Below, in pieces: positions 15,217 through 22,941 of a stretch of DNA of 24,060 bases (the first letter of the stretch is position 1; each line of letters begins with the position of its first letter). The notes beneath the pieces were generated by a model. It was given only the letters and a program-made list of their open reading frames with translations, was not told the DNA's origin and made no database searches. Where the stretch lies: the NCBI GenBank assembly GCA_036835375.1, contig DAITMB010000077.1, forward strand, positions 1 through 24,060, in the 5' to 3' direction. The stretch is from JANQTF01 sp036835375. GTDB lineage: Bacteria > Bacteroidota > Bacteroidia > J057. The translations under genes were made by a program, and so were the position numbers.

Positions 15217-15692
15217 CAAATGCTATTCTAATTCACTGCAGCGTGCCACCATTGAAACTACACACAGGTATCTTTATCGACATTTATTCCGCATTGACCG
15301 AAACGGTACTTGAATTACCGTTTGTGGACGACGGGATCAGTGCAGGCTTCCCTTCGCCAGCGCTGGACTTTGTCGATATGACCATTGACCTAAACAAACA
15401 CTTAGTAAAACATCCATCATCAACATTTTATGGTAGAGTAAAGGGTGACTCTCTCAAAAATGCTGGAATTACCACCGGAGACTTGCTGGTCATTGACCGA
15501 AGCTTGGAGCCTATCAATGGGAAAATTGCCGTTTGCTATATTGATGGAGAGTTTACTGCCAAGCGAATTAAAATATCTAAGAACGAGATTTTATTGGTTC
15601 CTGAAAACGATGATTACCAAACTATTGTGATAACAGAAGGCAATGATTATTTGATCTGGGGAATTGTCACTCACGTCATAAAGTCTTTTTAA
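15207..15692 (+). CDS. umuD: UmuD-like LexA-family self-cleaving subunit
   Basis: A 161-residue S24 peptidase-type protein that, after RecA-stimulated self-cleavage, should join UmuC to form an error-prone polymerase. The cleavage site is Ala46-Gly47 in ISAGFPSPA, the catalytic Ser82 is in RVKGDSLKNAGI and Lys119 in GEFTAKRIK. Start choice is uncertain: the ATG at 15207 gives about 30 extra residues before the usual N-terminus and lies inside a large dyad, while an in-frame TTG at 15252 would give a family-sized protein of 146 residues. The TAA stop at 15690-15692 is followed immediately by the umuC ATG. Confidence 0.9.
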   Translation: MRISNAILIHCSVPPLKLHTGIFIDIYSALTETVLELPFVDDGISAGFPSPALDFVDMTIDLNKHLVKHPSSTFYGRVKGDSLKNAGITTGDLLVIDRSLEPINGKIAVCYIDGEFTAKRIKISKNEILLVPENDDYQTIVITEGNDYLIWGIVTHVIKSF

Positions 15693-16952
15693 ATGTTTGC
15701 TCTGATAGACTGCAATAATTTTTACGCTTCTTGCGAAAGGGTTTTCCGACCAGATCTGAACGGGAGACCCATCGTCGTATTGTCTAATAATGACGGTTGC
15801 GTCATCGCCAGAAGCGCAGAAGCCAAGGCCCTCGGTATCCCAATGGGTGCAGCGGCATTTGAATTCGAAGCATTATTTCGGCAGCATGATGTCGAGGTAT
15901 TCTCGGCAAATTTTGCGCTGTATGGCGACATGAGCCAGCGCGTAATGAGCATACTGGGCGAATACAGCCCCGAAATGGAGATTTACAGCATTGACGAATG
16001 CTTTTTGGGCCTAATAGGGTTCGGTCGCTATAACCTACAAGACTATGGAAATGAGATGCGTCGAAAAGTAACCAAATGGACGGGAATACCGATCAGCATC
16101 GGCATGGCACCTACCAAAGCCCTGGCAAAAGTAGCCAATCGCATAGCCAAAAAGTTTCCCGAAAAAACCGGCGGAGTCTATCTCATTGACAGTGAAGAAA
16201 AACGCATCAAAGCCCTGAGATGGTTGAAAATTGAAGACGTTTGGGGCATTGGGAGAAAACACAGCGCCCGATTAAATGCCATGGGGGTAAAAACGGCTTT
16301 TGACTTCACTCAACTGGATGATGAACTGGTCAAAAAACTAATGACGATCGTAGGACTGCGACTCAAACACGATTTGCAAGGTATTCCTACACTTGGCTTG
16401 GAGGAAGCAAAACCCAAAAAAAACATTGCTGTCACGCGTTCATTTGAGACAAACTACACCGAATTGGAAGAGTTGAGCGAAAGGGTATCAACATTTGCCG
16501 TCACTTGTGCCGAAAAACTACGCAAACAACATTCGTGCTGCCATTCGATGATGGTATTTATCCATACCAATGGACACCGCAAAGATCTCCCGCAATACAG
16601 CAGAAACATTGTGGTAAAATTACCCTTCGCAACCAACTCCAGCATTGAGCTATCTAAATTTGCCACACAAGCTCTGAAACACATCTTCCAACAAGGCTAT
16701 TCCTACAAAAAAGCAGGGGTGATCGTACAGGATTTCACACCTGAACATATCGTACAAACCTCCTTATTTGAAAACAGAAACGAAAAGCACATCCCGCTCA
16801 TGAAGGCGGTGGACAAGCTCAATATGCTATTTGGACAACAAAAAATACGCCTTGCTTCGCAAGACCTCAAGAGAGTTTGGAAAATGAAACAAGAAAAGTT
16901 ATCACCAAAATACACCACAAAGTTATCAGACATCATCACCATCCATTTATAG
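15693..16952 (+). CDS. umuC: UmuC-like Y-family DNA polymerase (Pol V catalytic subunit)
   Basis: A 419-residue translesion DNA polymerase. Catalytic Asp6 sits in MFALIDCNNFYASCERVF, and Asp101-Glu102 in YSIDECFL. The fingers motif VVLSNNDGCVIARS and the helix-hairpin-helix region (DVWGIGRKHSARL) follow, then the little-finger domain. Length and the C-terminal extension match UmuC rather than DinB. It begins directly at the umuD stop, so translation is coupled. Expression is probably damage-induced, with the dyads at 15114-15128 and 15177-15216 as candidate control sites. Confidence 0.95.
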   Translation: MFALIDCNNFYASCERVFRPDLNGRPIVVLSNNDGCVIARSAEAKALGIPMGAAAFEFEALFRQHDVEVFSANFALYGDMSQRVMSILGEYSPEMEIYSIDECFLGLIGFGRYNLQDYGNEMRRKVTKWTGIPISIGMAPTKALAKVANRIAKKFPEKTGGVYLIDSEEKRIKALRWLKIEDVWGIGRKHSARLNAMGVKTAFDFTQLDDELVKKLMTIVGLRLKHDLQGIPTLGLEEAKPKKNIAVTRSFETNYTELEELSERVSTFAVTCAEKLRKQHSCCHSMMVFIHTNGHRKDLPQYSRNIVVKLPFATNSSIELSKFATQALKHIFQQGYSYKKAGVIVQDFTPEHIVQTSLFENRNEKHIPLMKAVDKLNMLFGQQKIRLASQDLKRVWKMKQEKLSPKYTTKLSDIITIHL

Positions 16953-17027
16953 CGTCCTCCCCCTCTAACGCACAACGAAAAAAAGTTCCAGGGGCACGAC
17001 CGAAGCCACTGTTTTGCACCTGGCAGG

Positions 17028-17059
17028 TTGGAAATTGGGAGGGAGATTTAGTATATTTA
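17028..17059 (+). promoter_or_regulatory. Possible Bacteroidota-type promoter for the glycosidase
   Basis: TTG at 17028-17030 and TATATTTA at 17052-17059, 21 bases apart, resemble the -33 TTTG / -7 TAnnTTTG elements of the primary sigma factor of this phylum. The last G of the -7 element is replaced by A. The ATG follows 23 bases later. Confidence 0.3.
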
Positions 17060-17082
17060 AAAAAAGCTATCATCCGAATCGA

Positions 17083-18678
17083 ATGAGAATCACCCAAACC
17101 CTCATTGTCCTGGGACTGCTTGTTGCTATGCACATCCCCTCTTCTGCCCAAGACCATAAAACGGAAAAATGGCAGCCAGTTGATTTGTCGTTCAGGACAA
17201 AAATCAACGTTTCGCAGCCGCTGGATATCATATTTGGAGCCATTATAAAACATGAAAATGGACAATCAATGGCAGTGCCGGGTTTTTGGAACGACAATAA
17301 AGAGTTTGTCATTCGCTTTTGCCCTTCGCTGGAAGGCACATGGACATACCAGACGCACTCCTCCGTTCCTGAGCTTTCCGGAAAAGAAGGGAAAATCCAA
17401 GTCTCTCCTACCACAAAAATGGATCGAAAGGGCGCTATTCACGTCTCGAAAAGATACAAACAGCGATTTGAACATGAAGATGGCTCCTCCTACTTTCCAT
17501 TGGCTTTTGAAATTGATTGGTTGTTTGCCATCGACGCAGAAAACAAAAGCGATATCCCCCGTACCCGTCAAATTGTAGATGAATTGATCAGGCACCGGTT
17601 CAACAAAGTGATCATGAACGTGTACGCCTATGACGCTCCTTGGGGAGAGAAAGATAAAATTGACCCTCAATACAACTTTGCACAGCCGAACATTTTTCCA
17701 TTTGGCGGAACCAATGAGTCACCTGACCACAGTACCCTCAACATTGATTTTTTCAAGCACCTTGATCGCGTGATGGCGCATCTCCATGAAAATGAAATTG
17801 TCTCACATTTGATGATTTATGTTTGGAATAAAATGGTAAGCTGGCCAAAACCAGGTTCGGAAAATGACAACAGATATTTTGATTATGTCATAAAAAGATA
17901 TCAAGCCTACCCGAATCTCGTGTGGGATATCTCAAAAGAGGCGTTGGCATACGGAATGAATGATCTTGACTACATCATAGAAAGAATTGAGCGTGTGAGA
18001 AGACTTGACGGCCACAAAAGACTTGTAACTGTTCATGATTATGACTTCTGTCGATATCATCCTGACAAGGTAGATTTCATCTCTATTCAAGAATGGCGGC
18101 CCAATCTGTACAACGAAATGCTGGAGGTAATCGAAAGGCATCCGGACAAACCTGTGTTCAATGTGGAACATGGCGCTTACGAGAAAACGATGCACAACAT
18201 TTTTCACGGAGCATATGTAGCGCCCGACATCGCACTTGAAAGAACCTATACTTGTATATTCGCTGGAAGCTATTCAACCTATTACTGGCAAAATACGTCA
18301 TGGTATGAGCTGGTCTATGATCCATTTTCATTGCCAGAGATCAATCAACCCCATTTTGAATATTACAAAATCCTGATGGATTTCTTTGACGATTATGACT
18401 TTAATGAGTTGGTTCCTGATCAGTATTTTTATTCACCCTTCTGCCTCACAGATAACAAAAAGACGTTTATTTACCTCATGCCTCGCGGGGCATATGCATT
18501 GGAGGGAATACCTGCCAAGCAGGTCCACGGAAAAAATGTAGAAATTCATTGGCTCAACCCCTTAACTGGAGAAACTACGCCGGTTGAAAGAAGGAAAATG
18601 GGATCTTGGACAGGTATTCGGAAGCCGGCAAGTGTCGATAGTCCATTTTCTCTGGTTGTGATACAAGTGGTGGAATAA
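17083..18678 (+). CDS. Secreted glycoside hydrolase-like protein (DUF5060 + TIM barrel)
   Basis: A 531-residue exported protein. The signal peptide MRITQTLIVLGLLVAMHIPS is followed by SAQD. Residues about 24-105 form a DUF5060-type beta-sandwich (VPGFWNDNKEFVIRFCPS, then GTWTYQT). Residues about 120-440 look like a TIM-barrel glycosidase of the DUF4038/apiosidase-like kind, and a C-terminal strand-rich domain ends the chain. Candidate catalytic acids are Glu286 in VWDISKEAL and Glu362 in FNVEHGAYE, at the ends of barrel strands 4 and 7 by analogy. The substrate is not known; plant cell-wall side chains are plausible. The frame opens at 17014, but the ATG at 17083 begins the signal peptide. 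No SusC/SusD pair is nearby, so it is not in a polysaccharide utilisation locus within this window. Confidence 0.85.
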   Translation: MRITQTLIVLGLLVAMHIPSSAQDHKTEKWQPVDLSFRTKINVSQPLDIIFGAIIKHENGQSMAVPGFWNDNKEFVIRFCPSLEGTWTYQTHSSVPELSGKEGKIQVSPTTKMDRKGAIHVSKRYKQRFEHEDGSSYFPLAFEIDWLFAIDAENKSDIPRTRQIVDELIRHRFNKVIMNVYAYDAPWGEKDKIDPQYNFAQPNIFPFGGTNESPDHSTLNIDFFKHLDRVMAHLHENEIVSHLMIYVWNKMVSWPKPGSENDNRYFDYVIKRYQAYPNLVWDISKEALAYGMNDLDYIIERIERVRRLDGHKRLVTVHDYDFCRYHPDKVDFISIQEWRPNLYNEMLEVIERHPDKPVFNVEHGAYEKTMHNIFHGAYVAPDIALERTYTCIFAGSYSTYYWQNTSWYELVYDPFSLPEINQPHFEYYKILMDFFDDYDFNELVPDQYFYSPFCLTDNKKTFIYLMPRGAYALEGIPAKQVHGKNVEIHWLNPLTGETTPVERRKMGSWTGIRKPASVDSPFSLVVIQVVE

Positions 18679-18839
18679 AAAAATATTCCAAAGCGTATTC
18701 CAGTGGCTAAAATTCAGTGGCTCACTTTCCCGGGGGGAAACCTTTTGAGCGGAGTTTTCCCGTAAGAATGGTTCATCAGGGTTGTTCTGGCAACAGCAAT
18801 TGGGGAGGTATTGATTAACCCGTGTTTCGTGCATGTTGT

Positions 18840-19029
18840 GCCACCATTATTGTCCAATAACAGTACAACCTGAAATGCTAGACGGGTCTTTTCTCTTTAT
18901 CACAGTTTGTCGGTATTGCCAAGTTCAACCGGTTGGTTGTTCACAGGCGTGATTGCAGAAAATATAGGTATCAATATCCCTTTTATCATAAGTGGATGTT
19001 TGGCTATCTTTATTAGGTTGATTTTGTGA
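18840..19029 (+). pseudogene. Frameshifted C-terminal remnant of an MFS transporter (Mef-like)
   Basis: Read in shifting frames, this DNA gives ATIIVQ (from 18840), TVQPEML (from 18860), then RVFSLYHSLSVLPSSTGW and LFTGVIAENIGINIPF (from 18883), ending at TGA 19027-19029. That is the conserved loop P-E-M-L-(G)-R-V-F-S and the last two membrane helices of a major-facilitator drug exporter. Frame breaks lie near 18858 and between 18880 and 18883, so it is not functional; the upstream 10 helices are missing. It stops 49 bases before the macrolide phosphotransferase gene, as in mef-mph pairs. The remaining spacer 18679-18839 shows nothing clear. Confidence 0.6.
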
Positions 19030-19078
19030 GGCAGTCAGAAACTTATGCTGTTAGCCAATACTATTAATTTTAGAATAA

Positions 19079-19963
19079 GTGAAAAATACAGACATTCAAA
19101 GACTTGCAGAGAGACATGGGTTAATGCTTTCATACAAGATGGAGTTCAACGAAATGGGAATAGATTTCAAGGTTGGTTTTGCAACAGACAAAGATGAAAA
19201 TCAATGGCTGTTGCGTATTCCCAGAAGACCCGATCTGGGTAAGCAGATTGCAAAAGAAAAAAGAATTCTTCAATTGGTTTGCAAATATCTCACCGTGCAA
19301 GTTCCAGACTGGAAAATTGCGAACGAAGAACTGGTAGCGTATCCTTTATTGGATGGAAAGCCCGCTTTGACTTATGATGCTGAAACTTATGAGGTTTCTT
19401 GGAATATGGATATAGATAGTCCAAACTACATTCAGTCATTGGCTAAAGTTTTGGTGCAACTCCATGCCATTCCGAAAGAAGAAGTTGTTCTGAATGGATT
19501 GGAAGTTACAACACCTGAAAGCCTGAGAAGCGAGATTTCCGAACGATTACGCTTGGTAAAAGCCGAGCTTGGAATAAGTAAAGATTTAGAAAATCGTTAT
19601 CAAAAGTGGTTAGATAAGGATACGCTGTGGCCAAACTTCACAAAATTCATTCATGGAGATTTGTATGCAGGACATATTCTTACACATGCCGATGGTAATG
19701 TATGTGGTATTATTGACTGGTCAACAGCCCGAATCAGTGATATTTCCCAAGATTTCTCGGGACATCTCACCGTTTTCGGAGAAGAAAGTCTCAAGTCTTT
19801 GATTTCAGAGTATGAAAAACAAGGTGGCGAAATATGGAGCAAGATTTTTGAGCAGTCCGTCGAGCGGGCGGCAGCTGCACCTTTGGCTTATGGTTGTTTT
19901 GCTGTTGAAACACAGGATGAAGCCCATATCAAAGGGGCAAAAGTTCAGCTAGGTGTTCAGTAA
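19079..19963 (+). CDS. mph: Macrolide 2'-phosphotransferase (Mph family)
   Basis: A 294-residue cytosolic kinase of the aminoglycoside-phosphotransferase fold, the usual size for Mph enzymes, which inactivate macrolides by phosphorylating the 2'-OH of the desosamine using a nucleotide donor, typically GTP. The Brenner-type catalytic loop HGDLYAGH is at residues 192-199 (Asp194 catalytic), and the metal-binding IIDWSTA is at 211-217 (Asp213). The N-lobe has WLLRIPRRPDLGKQIAKEKRIL (Lys in KEK), and YPLLDGKPAL and VLVQLHAIP are also typical. The start is a GTG. The remnant of an MFS exporter lies just upstream, so it may once have been the second gene of an efflux-inactivation operon. It is intact, while the exporter is not. 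Which macrolides it accepts cannot be read from sequence. Confidence 0.88.
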   Translation: MKNTDIQRLAERHGLMLSYKMEFNEMGIDFKVGFATDKDENQWLLRIPRRPDLGKQIAKEKRILQLVCKYLTVQVPDWKIANEELVAYPLLDGKPALTYDAETYEVSWNMDIDSPNYIQSLAKVLVQLHAIPKEEVVLNGLEVTTPESLRSEISERLRLVKAELGISKDLENRYQKWLDKDTLWPNFTKFIHGDLYAGHILTHADGNVCGIIDWSTARISDISQDFSGHLTVFGEESLKSLISEYEKQGGEIWSKIFEQSVERAAAAPLAYGCFAVETQDEAHIKGAKVQLGVQ

Positions 19964-19978
19964 TAATTTTGGCTAACT

Positions 19979-20050
19979 CCCCAAAATTTAATATCAGTAT
20001 TGTTTCTCTATTACGGTCATTTTATTAATCGAAATTTAATATTTTTGGGG
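19979..20050 (+). terminator. Inverted repeat downstream of the phosphotransferase
   Basis: CCCCAAAA (19979-19986) and TTTTGGGG (20043-20050) are complementary, and AAATTTAATAT occurs on the inner side of each. The 56-base loop is long for a terminator, so this is a weak call; it starts about 15 bases after the stop codon. Confidence 0.3.
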
Positions 20051-20104
20051 GGATGTGTGTCGCTTTTCGCCTGGTAACGAACGTTTGCAGGTTTGCACCA
20101 CGCG

Positions 20105-20250
20105 GTTTCCTCTCTCCAATCTCCCTTTCAACCCAGGTTCTCCAAACATACCTCTAATTTTCCTCAAAGATCCGGCTTCTTGGCGCAGGACCTGCATCCA
20201 ACCACAGTACCAAAGCCCTTCACACAAGCACCCGCCCCGCCTGAGCGCTA
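20105..20250. repeat. Diverged interspersed repeat, family 1, copy 2
   Basis: Partner of about 9895-10045. Its end (CGCCCCGCCTGAGCGCT) directly abuts the carboxylesterase stop codon at 20251 and resembles the CGCCCCGCCTGAGGCGCT stretch at about 3460-3476. This links families 1 and 2 as possible parts of one larger element. Confidence 0.6.
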
Positions 20251-21813
20251 CTAATCAATCGGCCGAATGAAATTCATCAGTTCCCTGTCGTGGTTATGTA
20301 CAATTCGGCTTTCATCATCAAAATACATGGTAGCGCCGTTTTCGGCAGTATAGGGCTCCCACACGGGCAGTACGCCCTCTACATTAGGATTAGCCGACCT
20401 AATAAAATTTATCCATGCAGAACTCATTTTGTCGGCCATTTTCCAAGCTTCTTCGGTATTGCCTGTCCAATCGGACCTCAGGTCAACGGTGTTAAATGCC
20501 AATGGAATGTCCAAACCATGAAAAGAACCTTTCGAGGCATCGTCAACGCCACTTTTCCATGCTAAGAAATACACGTATAATGGAGCGCTCGACTCCAAGG
20601 CCCTTGCATCTGCGGTGCGTATGGTATATGGCCTGAAAACCTTATCTATAGATAGAAGATCCTGAGGTGTATAATCGGGATAAGCCTTTGCGAAAAGCTC
20701 GATGTATTTGTCAGTATTTTCACCATGCTCTTCTGCCAGGCGTTCTTTCGCCTGCTCTAGTGTCAGATCTTTTTCACCATAAAATGTGGGCATCATCTCG
20801 TTCAGCGTAGAGCCTATCATCAGGGGTATTTCATAAGAAATATCCGCAAATCCCGGGCTGAACGGTTGCTGGAGCAAAACAACTCCATCGGCAGAGGGTG
20901 CAAAGCCAAACATAGTGGGAGACCCGGGTTTCCGTGGTCCGGCTATTTTTGCTATGGCATCGTTTCCTGCTTTCACAAGATCCAGGTAAGCCATTGTATC
21001 CAGCTTTTCAACTTCGGTCGGTGTAAGTCCCAAAGTTTCAAGAACGGCCAAACCCAGTAATTGTGATTTTTCTCTGGTCATCGTGTTAATAAGGGTTCCA
21101 CTTTGAATAATGGCCTTGTGAAACAACCCTTTTGCGGCCGGCATGCACATAAGGGTGCCCACTTTTCCGCCACCACCCGATTCGCCCACAATGGTTACAT
21201 CGGATGGGTTGCCCCCAAACTTCTCGATGTTGCTTTGGATCCACTCAAGGGCTTTCACAATGTCGAGCATACCCACATTGGCCGATTGAGCATACTTTTC
21301 GCCACATGCCGACAAATCGAGAAAACCAAGAATATTCAAGCGGTGATTGACCGATACGAACACTACATCCCCTTTTTTGGCTAATGCTTCGCCATAAGTC
21401 ATGGGATCGTTGCTAGCGCCGACGTGAAAGCCACCACCATGCAACCAGAGCATCACCGGGCGCTTTTTGCTATCCTTTATCCCCTGTGTCCACACATTTA
21501 CACTGAAGAGTTCCTTCTCATCTTGAACGGAATCGGGATACCAGGGCACAACTTGTTTGGCAACCGGTCCGAAGTCCTGACATTCAAGAACTCCGTCCCA
21601 GGCATCGGGATCCTGTGGAGGCATGAATCTTTCTGCCTTGGCATATGGTATCCCCGTAAAAGCGAATACACTATCGTGAAAACGGCCAGATACATCACCT
21701 GAAGTGGTTCTAACGACTGGCTCTTGATCGTTGATTGTCTCTTGGTTACAACTGGTTAAACAAAGTCCGGCTGTAATTATAAACAATAAGCGCAGGCTTG
21801 TTGATCGTCTCAT
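20251..21813 (-). CDS. Type B carboxylesterase, predicted lipoprotein
   Basis: A 520-residue exported esterase. The signal peptide ends in a lipobox LTSC with Cys22, so the mature protein is probably anchored to a membrane. The oxyanion motif HGGGF is at residues 125-129, and nucleophile Ser212 is in VGESGGGG. The family usually has GESAGG, so this one carries Gly in place of Ala next to the serine. The catalytic Glu is probably in GSTLNEMMPT, and the His in FHGLDIPLAF. These enzymes cleave carboxylic esters of diverse substrates. It is transcribed alone, with no co-directional neighbour within 450 bases. Confidence 0.9.
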   Translation of the reverse strand: MRRSTSLRLLFIITAGLCLTSCNQETINDQEPVVRTTSGDVSGRFHDSVFAFTGIPYAKAERFMPPQDPDAWDGVLECQDFGPVAKQVVPWYPDSVQDEKELFSVNVWTQGIKDSKKRPVMLWLHGGGFHVGASNDPMTYGEALAKKGDVVFVSVNHRLNILGFLDLSACGEKYAQSANVGMLDIVKALEWIQSNIEKFGGNPSDVTIVGESGGGGKVGTLMCMPAAKGLFHKAIIQSGTLINTMTREKSQLLGLAVLETLGLTPTEVEKLDTMAYLDLVKAGNDAIAKIAGPRKPGSPTMFGFAPSADGVVLLQQPFSPGFADISYEIPLMIGSTLNEMMPTFYGEKDLTLEQAKERLAEEHGENTDKYIELFAKAYPDYTPQDLLSIDKVFRPYTIRTADARALESSAPLYVYFLAWKSGVDDASKGSFHGLDIPLAFNTVDLRSDWTGNTEEAWKMADKMSSAWINFIRSANPNVEGVLPVWEPYTAENGATMYFDDESRIVHNHDRELMNFIRPID

Positions 21814-21990
21814 AGCGCAATTTGTACTTGTTTAAACAATTTTCATAATTACGTAATAATACTCATTTTTGTCTCATTGTAACAATTAGCAGAATATCTT
21901 TTTGCATGCAGCACATCGTCCAGGTCTTTGCGCTGTTGCCATAGCAACATATGTAAAAACTTTTGCTGTTGACAGACATCCTCGAAAGGC

Positions 21991-22078
21991 CAATGAAATG
22001 AAATGAAAGCCTGGTGTTGAAGAAGGCCTGCGCGGAAGTCGCGGGCTTTGTGGCTTTGTATGGGCTGATGAAGTGTCA
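21991..22078. repeat. Diverged interspersed repeat, family 3, copy 2
   Basis: Partner of 4752-4843. Shared blocks are AATGA.ATGAAA, CCTGGT, GCCTGC..GAAGT, GGCTTTG and GGCTGATGAAG. In this copy the plus frame stays open into the following 97-bp repeat. Confidence 0.55.
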
Positions 22079-22101
22079 GAACGGACACTTTGCCACGCCT
22101 G

Positions 22102-22198
22102 ATCCAGGTTTCTGGATTCTCTTGATTGGCTTGTTGTTACTCGCGGGGACTGGGTGTGCAGCCTGGGTATTGGTCTTCCCGATGGGCCACTACGGTTA
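22102..22198 (+). repeat. 97-bp direct repeat, copy 1
   Basis: Matches 22693-22789 at an offset of 591 with three differences (T/C, C/T and T/A in the last third), about 97% identity. It opens with a perfect small dyad ATCCAG-GTTT-CTGGAT and ends in ACGGTTA. In the plus frame it reads a single hydrophobic helix (PGFWILLIG to AAWVLVF). Confidence 0.9.
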
Positions 22199-22228
22199 GT
22201 ATATGTAGCGTAGCATCCCGCAGGGTAC

Positions 22229-22259
22229 TATGACTTCATATACATTGTTGCAAGTCATA
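22229..22259. other. Perfect 8-bp hairpin
   Basis: Arms TATGACTT (22229-22236) and AAGTCATA (22252-22259) with a 15-base loop that contains most of TATACATTGTTGCA. It lies 28 bases past the stop of the small minus-strand membrane gene, so it could mark that transcript's end, though no T-run follows. Confidence 0.4.
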
Positions 22260-22287
22260 TTTTTGTGTCCACAGATTACGATATATT

Positions 22288-22467
22288 TCAGTTTTTCGAT
22301 TTTCTCGAATCCTGATATCCCTTATAGGCTAACCCAGCACTAGCTACTGACCCAAAGAGTCCAATTAACCAACTATCGGTAAATAACAAGCCTATTCCAG
22401 CAGTAAAGCCTAAAACACCTATTATCAAACTCAAGTTTGTTGACCTTTTATTCTTTTTACTCATCAT
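22288..22467 (-). CDS. Small two-helix membrane protein (59 aa)
   Basis: An open frame from ATG at 22465-22467 (a second ATG follows directly) to the stop at 22288-22290. The 59-residue product has a basic start (MMSKKNKRS), two hydrophobic helices (LSLIIGVLGFTAGIGLLF and WLIGLFGSVASAGLAY) and a basic tail (YQDSRKSKN). The composition and the charge pattern (positive ends, inside) look like a real small integral membrane protein with both ends in the cytoplasm. I do not recognise a family. It is isolated in a repeat-rich spacer, 474 bases from the helicase gene, and is AT-richer than the flanking repeats. Confidence 0.65.
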   Translation of the reverse strand: MMSKKNKRSTNLSLIIGVLGFTAGIGLLFTDSWLIGLFGSVASAGLAYKGYQDSRKSKN

Positions 22468-22941
22468 TTTGTTCTTGTTTTAATTGTTACTCTTTGTCTT
22501 GAAACTTGGTTTCACGAACGTCTTGTACATTCGCCTTCCCGATCCTTCGAAATGGATCTTGCATCATGTTGTAGCTTCGTAGGCGGTTCAGTCTTTAAGT
22601 ATATGAATTTCCGCACTTTCTTCCTACCCGGAAAACCCTTTTGTCCACGATCTCGCTCCATTCCTGATCAGCGCCCTACATGTTTTCCCATTATCCAGGT
22701 TTCTGGATTCTCTTGATTGGCTTGTTGTTACTCGCGGGGACTGGGTGCGCAGCCTGGGTATTGGTCTTCTCGATGGGCCACAACGGTTACGAATGTGAAA
22801 CGCTTGGCGCTTCGAAGCACTCCTTCTAAAGTCTCCTTTTTAACAAGTAGAAAGATGGCAAGATTTGTTAAGAGCTGAAAATCGCAATTTAAGACCATTT
22901 GATCACATTTCGCTTCTCATACAATTTGGGAAATCGTGCTT
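22468..22941. other. 474-base gene-free spacer with the second 97-bp repeat
   Basis: No ordinary gene is supported. A plus-strand frame from ATG at 22680-22682 runs through the repeat (48 codons, ending SKHSF), reading the same hydrophobic helix as copy 1. A GCTTCGAAGC palindrome lies at 22809-22818. The promoters for the small membrane gene (going left) should be here; the helicase stop closes the region. Confidence 0.55.
22693..22789 (+). repeat. 97-bp direct repeat, copy 2
   Basis: Second copy, 591 bases from the first, in the same orientation. Read in the plus frame, its three differences from copy 1 give one silent change (Cys) and two replacements (Pro/Ser, Tyr/Asn), all at the C-terminal end, leaving the hydrophobic helix identical. 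Upstream flanks of the two copies are unrelated. Confidence 0.9.

Larger units (their letters stand above)
21814..22287. other. 474-base gene-free spacer with repeat family 3 copy 2 and a 97-bp repeat
   Basis: No ordinary gene is supported. About 21991-22078 is the second copy of the repeat at 4752-4843. 22102-22198 is the first 97-bp direct-repeat copy. A plus frame 22014-22199 (61 codons, GTG start) spans both and reads a peptide with one strongly hydrophobic segment; its reality is doubtful. A perfect hairpin lies at 22229-22259. Confidence 0.6.

Noticed and set aside
15013..15219. Minus-strand frame across the umuD upstream region
   Set aside because: It overlaps the regulatory dyads and the umuD start on the other strand, and has no family resemblance.
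21849..22088. 79-codon minus-strand frame
   Set aside because: It covers repeat family 3; the similar peptide at the other copy comes from repeat DNA and lacks a start there, so it is treated as repeat, not gene.
3600..22800. Integron-like cassette array
   Set aside because: Small genes in spacers with recurring repeats suggested this, but most genes lie in multi-gene operons with 1-12 base gaps, orientations are mixed, and no paired attC core sites or integrase are seen.
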